Counted from the first letter of the stretch, positions 17,900 through 26,487 are shown. The stretch is DNA of 64,000 nt from Bin87 sp965115825 (GCA_965115825.1 OZ220464.1:620001-684000), one strand, 5' to 3'. The notes: a model not told the origin generated them from the sequence alone. Made by a program: numbers and translations.

Positions 17900-19303
17900 T
17901 TACGCTGCCATGCCCATTTCGCGGAGGCGGGCTATGAGGTATGCCTGGGGGCGGTCGCCTTTGACGCGGTTGCAGTGGGCGCAGAGGAGCTGCAGGTTTT
18001 CCAGGTGGTCGGTTCCGCCGTGGGATTGGGGGATGATGTGGTCGACTTCCAGGTGGCGGAACTCGAAGGCTGACCGGCAGCCGTTGCAGCGGCCTTCCTG
18101 CTGGCCGAAGAGGACGTGCTTGTTTTGACGGTAGGGGATGGGCGCGTCAATATCCGTGCGGCGGGGGATGTCGGTGCGGGCGGTTACGAGGCGGTTGTGG
18201 AAGAGCTGGCCCATGGTCTGGCGGAGGCGCATATTGACCAGTTCGGCGGCTTTGGGGGAGATGTCGATGCCGACCCAGCGGCGGCCGAGGTTTTCGGCGG
18301 CGACGCAGGCGGTGGCGCAACCGCAGAATGGGTCGAGGATCAGGTCCCCCTCGTTGGATGATGCTTTGATGATGCGTTCGAGGAGAGCGAGGGGCTTTTG
18401 GGTAGGGTAGCCGATGCGCTCTTTAGCGTGCGCGGCCACAGGGCCTATGTCAATCCAGACGTTATCGACGGGACGACCGGGATTTTCACTCAGATAACGC
18501 TTGCGGCGCGGGCGTCTTTCGTAGGAATCGGGATACCAGATACGTCCCTCGGCGTCCAACTGCGCCATAGTTTCCTTTGAGTAACGCCAGCCTTTGGCAG
18601 GCGGCGGGTAGCCGCGCCATTCGTACATCAGGTTAGCGCGAGGATTGGGGCTCGCTATATCGCTTAACGTATAAGGGCCTCGCCCGTCATTGTCGTCATA
18701 CCGGTAGAACTGTGCCAGATAATCGGAGTCGTGCGGAACGCGGACAGCGTCAACGTTAATGGGGTCTCCGTAAAAAAGGATGGTGTCGGCAACGTTGCCG
18801 AAAGTTCGGGAGTCGTTATGGGAAGAGGTGCGTTTCCATGTGATTTCGGCCATGAACTTCCCAGGGCCGTAGATGCTGTCCATGAGGAGTTTGAGGTAGT
18901 GGCTGGCGGTGGGGTCGCAGTGGAGGTAGATGGAGCCGGTGTCTTTGAGGACGCGGCGCATTTCGAGGAGGCGGACGGCCATCATGCAGAGGTAGGACTG
19001 CATGCTTTTGCCGTGGGTCATGCCGGCGGCCTGGAGTACCTGGTACATGACGGGCTGCTCGTCGGCGATGAGGCCCATCCAGGCGGTGTCGAGGTCGGAG
19101 AGGGTCCAGGTGTCTTTGAAGGCGGCGCCGGCGGCGGCGGAACCGACGGGGGCGGCGTAGTTGCGGTTGGAGTTGAAGGGAGGGTCGAGGTAGATGAGGT
19201 CGACGCAGGCGGAGTTGAGGCCGCGGAGGATGTCGAGGTTGTCGCCCGTCCAGACGGTTTTGTCGGTGAAGTTGGGGGCAGTGGCGGGGGTGTCAGCAGT
19301 CAT
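17900..19303 (-). CDS. DNA methyltransferase fused to an HNH endonuclease
   Basis: 467 residues with two domains. Residues 1-390 are a beta-class N4-cytosine/N6-adenine methyltransferase: catalytic DLIYLDPPFNSNRNY comes first (about residues 35-50) and the SAM loop LDPFCGCATACVAAENLGRRWVGID comes last, the order diagnostic of the class. The loop reads CGCATA where FxGxG is usual, a small deviation. Residues 400-467 are a complete HNH nuclease: CNGC, HLEVDHIIPQSHGG, then LCAHCNRVKGD. One polypeptide could therefore modify and cut DNA, unless the HNH domain acts in another role. DUF3644 follows in the same operon. Most bases are GC-rich like the chromosome. Confidence 0.88.
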   Translation of the reverse strand: MTADTPATAPNFTDKTVWTGDNLDILRGLNSACVDLIYLDPPFNSNRNYAAPVGSAAAGAAFKDTWTLSDLDTAWMGLIADEQPVMYQVLQAAGMTHGKSMQSYLCMMAVRLLEMRRVLKDTGSIYLHCDPTASHYLKLLMDSIYGPGKFMAEITWKRTSSHNDSRTFGNVADTILFYGDPINVDAVRVPHDSDYLAQFYRYDDNDGRGPYTLSDIASPNPRANLMYEWRGYPPPAKGWRYSKETMAQLDAEGRIWYPDSYERRPRRKRYLSENPGRPVDNVWIDIGPVAAHAKERIGYPTQKPLALLERIIKASSNEGDLILDPFCGCATACVAAENLGRRWVGIDISPKAAELVNMRLRQTMGQLFHNRLVTARTDIPRRTDIDAPIPYRQNKHVLFGQQEGRCNGCRSAFEFRHLEVDHIIPQSHGGTDHLENLQLLCAHCNRVKGDRPQAYLIARLREMGMAA

Positions 19304-19335
19304 GGGCGGATTTTAGCATGGGGCGCGTCCGGCGT

Positions 19336-19374
19336 GGCAATCATCGGGCCAAGCGTGGCAAGCCGATGATTGCC
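19336..19374. repeat. Palindromic intergenic repeat, copy 1
   Basis: A 12-bp perfect inverted repeat (GGCAATCATCGG at 19336-19347, its complement at 19363-19374) with a 15-base loop containing CCAAGCG. Related copies lie at 20205-20241 and 40689-40723. It lies upstream of the next gene and has no T tract, so it is not an obvious terminator. The surrounding 19304-19572 gap has no other feature that I can support. Confidence 0.65.
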
Positions 19375-19572
19375 TTGCGCGCGGTTAACCGGGGCCTGGC
19401 CCTCCAAATGCGCGTCCAAGCCATAGATCAGACGTACTCCCTAATCAGGTTTTTGCACAAACATGAAGACCGTCCGTCCGAAACCGGCGCCACCGCCGGA
19501 ACGGCTGGTATAATGCCAGTACAAAGGCTAAAAGGCTTTACTGCACAGACCATACCGAGGTCAACCCGCATC

Positions 19573-20133
19573 ATGACCACTGCGATTGACAGCGTCGAAC
19601 GCGCCCGTTTCCTGCAAGCCCTGCGCAGCGTACCGGACTTCCGAGATGAAGTTCGCGTCTTGCTCTTGGGCCAAGAACTGCTCCAGCTCCCGGAACGCTT
19701 AGCCTGGGGCGATTTTAAAGGGCACGTCCCTGGGCGCATCGCCCGGGAAATAGCCGATGATATCGCAGAACGCTTCGGCTACGAAATGCTCGAGGTACTC
19801 ACCCGCAGCGACCTCCGCCAGATGCTGCGTCAGCACAGGCCCGATGCCATCAATCAGGGAACCCGACAGGGCTTCTACGTAGCCGATCTGGTAGGCAAAA
19901 TGCTGGATCAAGACGGCAAGGAGCTGTACCTGACGCTGGAGTCATCGTACACGGCGGACCGGAGGGATACGGACCGGGCCGTCAGAAACGCCGAGTTCGT
20001 TACCAGGTTCACCGGCTTGCCTGCCGTGCCAGCCATTGCCAGCTGGCAGAATGACCGAGAGGTAGAGCAGCTGGTGGAAAATGGCGCGGTACTGTGGTAT
20101 CAATTCAGCTCACGGGAACTCAACCCTGAATGA
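19573..20133 (+). CDS. Uncharacterised protein with a possible nuclease-like C-terminal domain
   Basis: 186 residues starting MTTAIDSVERARFLQAL. The first 60 residues (PDFRDEVRVLLLGQELLQLPERLAW) match a recurrent N-terminal module that I associate with Chloroflexota hypothetical proteins. The C-terminal 80 (ELYLTLESSYTADRRDTDRAVRNAEFVTRFTGLPAVPAI, then ENGAVLWYQF) resembles the end of proteins with a PD-(D/E)XK-like core: a strand carrying E-S-S and helices that follow. Here the expected Lys is not visible, so activity is uncertain. The open frame reaches back to 19318, but only the part from 19573 looks coding. A terminator follows at 20158. Confidence 0.6.
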   Translation: MTTAIDSVERARFLQALRSVPDFRDEVRVLLLGQELLQLPERLAWGDFKGHVPGRIAREIADDIAERFGYEMLEVLTRSDLRQMLRQHRPDAINQGTRQGFYVADLVGKMLDQDGKELYLTLESSYTADRRDTDRAVRNAEFVTRFTGLPAVPAIASWQNDREVEQLVENGAVLWYQFSSRELNPE

Positions 20134-20157
20134 CGGTCGCAGCGCGTTGCAAAGCGG

Positions 20158-20189
20158 CAGGCTCTGCCGAAAGGCGGGGCCTGTTTATT
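20158..20189 (+). terminator. Rho-independent terminator
   Basis: An 11-bp stem (CAGGCTCTGCC / GGCGGGGCCTG, two G-U pairs) closes on a GAAA tetraloop and is followed at once by TTTATT. It lies 25 bases after the stop of the 186-residue protein, as expected for its terminator. Confidence 0.7.
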
Positions 20190-20204
20190 CCCAACACTCC
20201 GCAA

Positions 20205-20241
20205 GGCAATCATCCAACAGGGCGCGTCAAGCTGATGATTG
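20205..20241. repeat. Palindromic intergenic repeat, copy 2
   Basis: CAATCATC (20207-20214) pairs with GATGATTG (20234-20241) around a loop containing GGCGCGTCAAG. It is a degenerate relative of the copy at 19336 and lies between the terminator and the CoA-transferase genes. Confidence 0.5.
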
Positions 20242-20336
20242 TATCCGGCGTTGACCGGGCCGGCGGATGGCAATAAAATCCGGCAAACTGTGATGGGGCG
20301 GCGCGCAAAGCGTCAACATGCCCGGAGCGTCTCTTT

Positions 20337-21617
20337 ATGACCGCCCCCGACTTCCCTGATGATTACGGCCCCGGCCTGCTGGCCGCTTATCGCGTCCTGG
20401 ATCTTACCGATGGGCGGGGGCTGCTCTGCGGGAAGGTACTGGCCGATCTGGGCGCCGACGTGGTGCAGGTGGAACCGCCCGGGGGGAGCGCCGCCCGCAG
20501 CGTCGGCCCTTTTTATCACGACAACCCGGGCCGGGAACGCAGTCTTTTCTGGTGGGCCAACTGCGCCAACAAGCGCGGTGTTACGCTGAATATCGCCTCG
20601 GATGACGGGGCTGCGCTGCTGCGCCGCCTGGCCGCCAAGGCTGATTTTCTTATCGAGTCCGGCGATCCGGGAGGGATGGCGTCGCTGGGCCTGGGGTATG
20701 GGGATTTGCAGGTTATTAATCCGCGGCTGGTGATGGTGTCCATTACCGCTTTCGGGCAGGATGGGCCTTATGCGGACTACGCAGCGTCGGATATTGTGGG
20801 CATGGCTCTGGGGGGCTTTATGCACCTTACCGGGGACGGCGACCGGCCGCCGCTGAGGGTAAGTATGCCGCAGTTTTACCAGCATGGCAGCGCCGCCGGA
20901 GCTGCTGCCGCGATGGTTGCCCATACGCATCGCCAGCTGACAGGCGAGGGTCAGCACGTGGACGTGTCGTGCCAGCAGGCGGTGGCGCGCACCCTGGCCC
21001 ATGCGCCGCAGTACTGGGATTTGGAGGGGACTATCCTGCGGCGCATGGGGGCTTACCGGGAATCGGCCGGGGGCACTTATACGCGCATCAACTGGCCGTG
21101 CAAGGACGGCTACGTGAACTTTCAGCCCGGCGGGGGAACCGCCGGGGCGGCCCGCAGCGTCCGCGCCCTGCTGGCCTGGATGGCCGAGGAGGGGATGGGC
21201 AGCCCGGAGCTGGATGCGGTGAACTGGGAGGAACTGGGCTACGGCACGGCCCGGGCGGAGATTATGGAGCAGACGGTGGCGGCGGTGGCGCCCTTCTTTA
21301 TGACGCACAGCCGCAACGAGCTGGCGGAGGGGGCGCTGGAGCGGCGCATTCTGCTGTTCCCGGTGGCGACTCCCGGCGACATCCTGGCGCATCGGCAACT
21401 GGCGGCGCGGGAATACTATGACCGGATTGAGCACGAGGAGGTGGGGGAAAGCGTGAGCTACCCCGGCCACTTCGTAAAGGATATGGAGGATGCGGGCCGG
21501 GTTGGCGTCCGTCGGCGCGCGCCCTACGTGGGGGAGCACAACCGGGAGATACTCGGCGGGGAGCTGTGCCTGAACGACCGCGACCTGGCCCGGCTTACGG
21601 AAGTAGGAGTGATTTGA
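20337..21617 (+). CDS. CaiB/BaiF family CoA-transferase, first of a pair
   Basis: 426 residues of the type III CoA-transferase family, which moves CoA between carboxylic acids by way of an aspartyl-CoA thioester. Landmarks are RVLDLTDGRGLLCGKVLADLGADVVQVEPP, the KRGVTLNI segment, SLGLGYGDL and LVMVSITAFGQDGPY. In this family the nucleophilic Asp sits in a GLGYxDL region; here the residue reads G (GLGYGDL), so this subunit may lack the canonical nucleophile. The next gene has GLGYDEL. The stop overlaps the start of the second transferase (TGATG), so they may form a heteromer. The substrate is unknown. Confidence 0.88.
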   Translation: MTAPDFPDDYGPGLLAAYRVLDLTDGRGLLCGKVLADLGADVVQVEPPGGSAARSVGPFYHDNPGRERSLFWWANCANKRGVTLNIASDDGAALLRRLAAKADFLIESGDPGGMASLGLGYGDLQVINPRLVMVSITAFGQDGPYADYAASDIVGMALGGFMHLTGDGDRPPLRVSMPQFYQHGSAAGAAAAMVAHTHRQLTGEGQHVDVSCQQAVARTLAHAPQYWDLEGTILRRMGAYRESAGGTYTRINWPCKDGYVNFQPGGGTAGAARSVRALLAWMAEEGMGSPELDAVNWEELGYGTARAEIMEQTVAAVAPFFMTHSRNELAEGALERRILLFPVATPGDILAHRQLAAREYYDRIEHEEVGESVSYPGHFVKDMEDAGRVGVRRRAPYVGEHNREILGGELCLNDRDLARLTEVGVI

Positions 21618-22852
21618 TGTCCGCTTTGCCATTGGAAGGATTGAAGGTACTGGATTTCTGCTGGGTGGCCGTGGGGCCGATGACCACCAAGTACCTGGCG
21701 GAGTACGGTGCAACTGTGCTGCGGGTGGAGTCGGCGAAGCGTCCGGAGACGTTGCGGAGGGCGGGCCCTTTCGCGGGCGGGCAGTCGGGCATCAATCGCT
21801 CCGGGTACTTTGCCAACTACAACGCCAACAAGTACGGGGTTTCCATTGATATGAGCCACCCGAGCGCGCCGGAGCTGATTCTGCGCATCGTGGAGTGGGC
21901 CGATGTGGTTACGGAGAACTTTACCCCCGGCACGCTGGAACGGTGGGGCCTGGGCTATGACGAGCTGCGCATGGTGAATCCGCGCGTTGTGCTGTTCAGC
22001 GCGTCCATGCTGGGACGGGGCGGCCCGATGCAGACGCAGCCGGGGTTCGGCGCGGTGCTGTCCTCTCTGGCCGGCTACACCAACATCATTGGCTGGCCGG
22101 ACCGGGGCCCGGTGAATCCCTATGGGGCTTATACGGACTTCGTGTGTCCCAAGTTTGCCGTTGCCGCCATTCTGGCCGCCGTTGACCGTCAGCGGGCCAC
22201 CGGACGGGGTACGCATCTGGATATGTCGCAGCTGGAGGCCAGCCTGCACTTCGGCGGGCCGATGCTGCTGGACGCCGGGGTGAATGGACGCGAGCCGGGG
22301 CCGGTGGGGAACCGCCATCCCGCCGCCACGCCGCACGGCGCCTATCCCTGCGCGCCCGACGAAAACGGAGAGACGGATCGCTGGATTGCCATTGCCGTGT
22401 TCAGTGATGCGCAGTGGGCGGCTCTGCGGGCTGAGATGCTTGGCGACGGCGTAACGGAGGCGGAGTCGGGGGAGTTCCGCACTTTTCGCGTCCGCAAAGC
22501 CCACGAGGACAAGCTGGACGGCATCATTGCAAGGTGGACGGCAGGGCAGGGCCGGCACGAGCTGATGCGCCGACTGCAAGCCGTGGGCGTCCCCGCCGGC
22601 GTGGTCAATGACACCCGCGACCTCTTTGAGGACGCGCAATTGCGGCATCGCAACCACTTCACCTGGCTTGACCACCCTGAGATGGGGCTATACGCTACCG
22701 ACTATGCGGAGTCGCGCCTTTCCGCCACGCCGGGGCGCCTCGACCGACCCGCGCCGCTGCTGGGGCAGGACACTGAGTATGCTCTGCGCGACATTGTGGG
22801 GCTCAGCGCGGAGGAGTATCGGGAGCTGGCGGAGGCGGGGGCGCTTGCGTAG
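21617..22852 (+). CDS. CaiB/BaiF family CoA-transferase, second of a pair
   Basis: 411 residues. LKVLDFCWVAVGPMTTKYLAEYGATVLRVES is the N-terminal Rossmann-like part, NKYGVSIDM follows, and GLGYDELRMVNPRVVLFSASMLG holds the Asp expected to form the CoA thioester. The start ATG (21617) overlaps the stop of the previous transferase by one base. The last 71 bases (22773-22843) are repeated almost exactly at 24296-24366, beyond an inserted gene. The repeat means the original downstream context of this gene may have been moved. The activity class is secure; the acyl substrate is not. Confidence 0.88.
   Translation: MSALPLEGLKVLDFCWVAVGPMTTKYLAEYGATVLRVESAKRPETLRRAGPFAGGQSGINRSGYFANYNANKYGVSIDMSHPSAPELILRIVEWADVVTENFTPGTLERWGLGYDELRMVNPRVVLFSASMLGRGGPMQTQPGFGAVLSSLAGYTNIIGWPDRGPVNPYGAYTDFVCPKFAVAAILAAVDRQRATGRGTHLDMSQLEASLHFGGPMLLDAGVNGREPGPVGNRHPAATPHGAYPCAPDENGETDRWIAIAVFSDAQWAALRAEMLGDGVTEAESGEFRTFRVRKAHEDKLDGIIARWTAGQGRHELMRRLQAVGVPAGVVNDTRDLFEDAQLRHRNHFTWLDHPEMGLYATDYAESRLSATPGRLDRPAPLLGQDTEYALRDIVGLSAEEYRELAEAGALA
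22773..22843 (+). repeat. 71-bp direct repeat, copy A (end of CoA-transferase)
   Basis: Bases 22773-22843 encode the C-terminus of the second CoA-transferase. The same 71 bases with one difference (C/A at 22830) recur at 24296-24366, where they are no longer part of a gene. The two copies bracket the zinc-finger gene. Confidence 0.9.
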
Positions 22853-22898
22853 AACAGACAGCAATGTTATAGTTGCTCAGCGCAAATCAAGAGAGAAA

Positions 22899-24267
22899 AT
22901 GACCATGGACAAACGTTGCCCCAACTGCAAATCACGGAATGCGCGTCTAAGGCGAAACTGGCACACCTTGGCCAGTATTTTGCGCTGTCGGCGTTGCAAC
23001 AGCGTCTTTGGCGACATACCTACCAGAGCTTGCCCTCGCTGTAGTAGTCACAGAGCCCGCCTACGCTATCAATGGTACAGATGGGCGCGCTCGTTGCGTT
23101 GTCTGGACTGCAACGAGGCGTACGGTGGTGGATATGAACCAGCAACCGTCGAGGCTACTGCACCGCCACCCATCCCGACATTTTTGCCGCCGCTCCAGGG
23201 TGAATCTGCGCCTATTGAGGCTGCGGACGAGGCGGCATTTTTGCAGTCGGCTTATCATACACCAGTAAGTAGAGGTGAACCAGTTCCTGCCGGACCAGCG
23301 GCAGAGATCGCAACTCCGCAACCACCCAACCCCACAGCAGTAAGTGAGTGTGAAACCGTGAAAGCTGAAAACCCTCATTCCGAAGAACAGCCACTCGTAG
23401 CTGACTGGCTCAAAGAAGCCGGACCCGTGAAGTGGTTGCTGCCCGGCGATTTCCTCAACGAAGTACGATTCCGGGAAGATGAAAATTTCACTTGCACGAG
23501 AACCACTACTGACTTTCTCATCATGACTGAAAGGGAATCGGTCAAGACCATGAAAATCAGACAGATCCCCCAACACAGCACAGATCTTCAATATGAGCCG
23601 CCAGTGTTCAAAAGCGAGAAGATCCGCATATTGGACCAAACCACGTCGCAAACTGTTGCTTGTAGGCAATGTTCAGGCCGAGGTCAAGTTCAGTGTTCAC
23701 GGTGCAATGGTTTAGGCGAAGTCCAATGCGGCTCGTGTGCTGGCCGACAGGTCATACAGACAGATCAAGGCCCCAGAGGGTGCACCAATTGCCTTGGGGG
23801 TCTCGTGGGATGCCCTAGGTGCAAAAGGGCACGGGTTCTCAGTTGCTCTGCTTGTGATGCACAGGGTTACGGTATGACCGCCAGAGTCGTGGAACGAAAA
23901 TTCACTCACAGAGTTGAAGTCGTCCACCAAGTGCCCGGATTGGTTGAAAACGAATTCAAGAACGGCCTCAAGGCCAAAGATTTCAGCCAAATGACAGGCA
24001 CCCCGTTAATAATTGACGAGTACGTCACACCCGACCGCAGCGGTGTTATTCGTCAGCGAGTGAATGTCGAGCGTTTCGAGGTTCACTCTTGTGCATTTAA
24101 CTATAAGGACAACCAGTTCCACCTGAACTCGGTCTCGGGGGGGGGGGGGGGGGGGGCAAAATCGTCGCCTCACGGCTGCCACTCTCCAAGAAGAAAATAG
24201 CAATTGCCATTGCACTAGGCATGGTAATAATTGCCGTCGCGGCGCCTCTGGCCATACTACTGGCGTA
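22899..24267 (+). pseudogene. Zinc-ribbon/DnaJ-type zinc-finger protein with a membrane tail, split by a 20-G tract
   Basis: The frame starts at ATG 22899 after GAGAGAAA. Residues 7-33 and 45-71 are two Cys4 ribbons (CPNC..CRRC, CPRC..CLDC). A Pro-rich linker follows. Residues 255-323 carry repeated CxxCxGxG-like pairs (CRQCSGRG, CSRCNGLG, CPRC, CSACDAQGYG) like the DnaJ zinc domain. A run of 20 G (24137-24156) then shifts the frame. In the frame read here the protein ends at 24200 with no good tail. In the frame one base away the sequence continues as KKKIAIAIALGMVIIAVAAP and ends at TAA 24265-24267, a clear membrane helix. The full gene is therefore probably a tail-anchored zinc protein. 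The run may be an assembly error or a phase switch. The gene is lower in GC than its neighbours. Confidence 0.6.
24137..24156. repeat. Poly-G tract of 20 bases inside a coding frame
   Basis: Twenty consecutive G bases sit where the reading frame must change to keep the C-terminal membrane helix. Either 18 or 21 G would restore the frame. The tract could be length-variable in cells or a sequencing artefact. Confidence 0.85.
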
Positions 24268-24295
24268 ATTCGTTCCGCAGACAACTCCAGGCCTC

Positions 24296-24366
24296 CTGAG
24301 TATGCTCTGCGCGACATTGTGGGGCTCAGCGCGGAGGAGTATCGGGAGCTGGAGGAGGCGGGGGCG
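24296..24366 (+). repeat. 71-bp direct repeat, copy B
   Basis: This copy repeats the 3' end of the CoA-transferase (copy A at 22773-22843) with one difference and then diverges. It lies between the zinc-finger gene and the orphan higA and is not translated as part of a recognisable gene. Confidence 0.9.
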
Positions 24367-24404
24367 TTGGAGTGACGATTGACGCGGGGCATCAAGGGGG
24401 CATT

Positions 24405-24722
24405 ATGTTCAAGAGGGCTGTCCATCCCGTTGAGATTCTGGAGGAGGAGCTTGCGGAGCTCGGGGTAACTCCCGCCGACTTCGCGCGACGGATAAAAGCG
24501 CCGCCGAATAGCATCAGCCGGATTATTGCCGGGGAAGGATCGATAACCGGCGAGATTGCCTTATGCTTCGGACACTGGTTTGGCGTTGAGCCGCAGTTCC
24601 GGCTTAACCTGCAAGCGCAGTACGACCTGATTATCGCGGAAAGGCAATCGGGAGAGGCTGTGCGCGCCTTGCCAACCGCTGAGGCTGAAGCGCCGGGCCA
24701 AGTCGCAGGCGTCTCCGAATAA
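24405..24722 (+). CDS. HigA-like helix-turn-helix antitoxin without an adjacent toxin
   Basis: 105 residues. HPVEILEEELAELGVTPADFARRIKAPPNSISRIIAGEGSITGEIALCFGHWFGVEPQFRLNLQAQYDL is a textbook HigA/VapI Xre domain. The ATG at 24405 follows AAGGGGG at 5 bases, so the longer GTG frame from 24372 is not needed. No HigB/RelE-like frame is seen between the 71-bp repeat and this gene, so it is an orphan or its partner was lost when the region was rearranged. A membrane metallopeptidase-like gene begins 14 bases after its stop and could be under the same control. Confidence 0.85.
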   Translation: MFKRAVHPVEILEEELAELGVTPADFARRIKAPPNSISRIIAGEGSITGEIALCFGHWFGVEPQFRLNLQAQYDLIIAERQSGEAVRALPTAEAEAPGQVAGVSE

Positions 24723-24736
24723 GGGGCGGGGGTAGA

Positions 24737-25327
24737 TTGCTGGCCCCTTTTCGCTTCGTTCGGTGGCTGATTCGGGCTGCCGGGCTGGTGATGCACGCCA
24801 TCACGATGCCCGGTTCTTTTTTTCACGAGCTGGCGCACCAGCTGGCCTGTTACGTGGTGGGGCATAGAGTGCTGGAAGTGCGTTACATTGTACGCGACAG
24901 TCCGGCCTACGCCGGCTATGTGCTGCACGAGGGGCCGCCCGGCGTCGCGCGCCACCTGTTCATCGGCATTGCGCCGCTGTTGATGGGAGCGGCCATCTGG
25001 GCGGCAACGCTGGGGTTGGGCTGGTTCTGGCTGCGCGACGGTCAAATCGCCGCGTGGCAGGCTGGCGCGCTGCTGGCGGCGGCGTGGATGACGGCGGCGG
25101 CGGCCTACGCTGCGCTGCCCAGTCCGACGGATATGGAAGGGGTTTTCCGGCAGCCGTTCAGCCTGCTGACCATCCCGTGCTATCTGGTTGCCGGGCCGGT
25201 GTGGGTCATTGCCCACGACTATAAGCTGCACCTGTGGGGCTGGACGCTGTGGAGGGCGCTGGTGGTGGTTGGCACGGTTTATGTCATCTACCGCCTGGTT
25301 AGGTTCGGCTGGCCCGCCTGGTGGTGA
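24737..25327 (+). CDS. Membrane protein with an HExxH zinc-peptidase motif
   Basis: 196 residues with four or five hydrophobic segments. FFHELAHQLACYVVGHRVLEVRYI carries HELAH inside the first helix region, as in M50-type site-2 proteases and related metal-dependent membrane proteins. A second segment (LPSPTDMEGVF) could supply the Asp ligand of M50 enzymes (LxxxPxxD-like), but this is speculative. The start is a TTG with a GGGGG stretch upstream; a GTG/ATG pair about 50 bases later is the alternative. It directly follows the orphan HigA. Confidence 0.62.
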   Translation: MLAPFRFVRWLIRAAGLVMHAITMPGSFFHELAHQLACYVVGHRVLEVRYIVRDSPAYAGYVLHEGPPGVARHLFIGIAPLLMGAAIWAATLGLGWFWLRDGQIAAWQAGALLAAAWMTAAAAYAALPSPTDMEGVFRQPFSLLTIPCYLVAGPVWVIAHDYKLHLWGWTLWRALVVVGTVYVIYRLVRFGWPAWW

Positions 25328-25430
25328 ACGCAGAGGTTCGGGAGGTTGCAGCAGGCGAGGTGGGCGCGGACGTCTATGCTGCGCGCGTATTCTCCGGGCG
25401 GGCCGTTGTTGGGTATGGAGAGAGGGCCGG

Positions 25431-26348
25431 CTAGTCGGCGGCGGCCGGTTCGGCCAGGCGATTGTCGACCAGGTCGGCGTCGCAGGCGGCGCCGTCGAGC
25501 AGGCCCCAGCGTACCATCCAGTGGTAAGTGTCCGCCACGATTTCGTCGGTGTAGGGGGTGTTGTAAGAGTAGCGGATGCGGGAGAGGTGGAAGTCCTGGG
25601 GCGTGATGCCGCCGTATTGGGCGGCGACGGCGGTGAACCGGGGTTCGTCGATGAGGTAGTGGAGGTAGCTGCGCTTGTCGGAGTTAATGCGGTCGACGGC
25701 TTTGACGATGGCGCGGTTGATGGCGGAGAAGGTGGCCTCGTCCATGTTATCGCTGGCGTTTTCGGCGCCCAGGTAGTGGCCTTCGCAGACGGGACGGCAG
25801 CCGAGTTTTTCGGCGAGGGTAATCCAGGGTTCCATGAGGGCGGCGGCGTCCACTTCGCCTTTCATGAGGGCTTCAAAGCGGAACTGGGGGGAGCCGTAAT
25901 GAACCAGCTTTATCTTTTCTTCGGGGAGATAGCCGGACAGGAGCCGCAGCGCGACGTAGTGGGAACCGGCGTGAAACTGGACGGCGACGGGGCGGTTGCC
26001 GAGGGTGCCGGGGTAGTAGTGAGAGGAGTCGGGGCACACCAGGATGGCCTGGCTGGCGACGGCGGAGCGGAGGGCGATGATGCGGGCGCCCTGCTTGCTT
26101 TCGTAGGCCCGACGGACCTGGCCTTCTTCTCAAGCCCGGTAGATTGCTACCTGGGCTTCTTCGAAGGCGACGTGTCCGAGGATGGGGTTGACGTCGTCGG
26201 GGTTTTCGGTGGGAGTTACGCGGCCGCTGTTGAGGGCGGTGACGAATTGCATATCGATGCCTTCGTCCGCGAACAGCCCTTCGTTTTTGGCGACCAGCCA
26301 AGGCAAGCTGAAAACCACGCCGCTGATTTCGCTGACTACTTTCCGCAT
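25431..26348 (-). pseudogene. ABC-type substrate-binding protein (NMT1/SsuA-like) interrupted by an in-frame TGA
   Basis: The start at 26348 has a GGAGG 8 bases upstream. The N-terminal part (VVSEISGVVFSLPWLVAKNEGLFADEGIDMQFV) is that of periplasmic-binding-fold proteins of the NMT1/THI5-like group. One TGA codon (26132-26130) follows AIYRA. Reading on in the same frame gives EEGQVRRAYESKQGARII and then the remaining 230 residues (HYGSPQFRFEALMKGEVDAAALMEPW, TDEIVADTYHWMVRWG). The protein would be complete if that codon were read, for example as Trp. No lipobox or signal peptide is visible. No permease or ATPase genes adjoin. The call is a nonsense-broken or misassembled gene. Confidence 0.78.
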
Positions 26349-26487
26349 TGCTGCTGCCTCCTTCAAGCGAGGTGGGGGACCATGATGCCGGGCATTTTAG
26401 CAAAGACGCAGGGCATGGTCTATCAGGTATCGGCGGATTAGGTCGTGATGTCCTGAACCCCTGCGATGTCGGGCGGTTGTCATCAAT

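Noticed and set aside
20313..21713. Minus-strand frame of 466 codons
   Set aside because: Antisense to the first CoA-transferase; composition artefact.
25188..26441. Plus-strand frame of 417 codons
   Set aside because: Overlaps the substrate-binding pseudogene in antisense; Val/Gly/Asp/Glu-rich without motifs.
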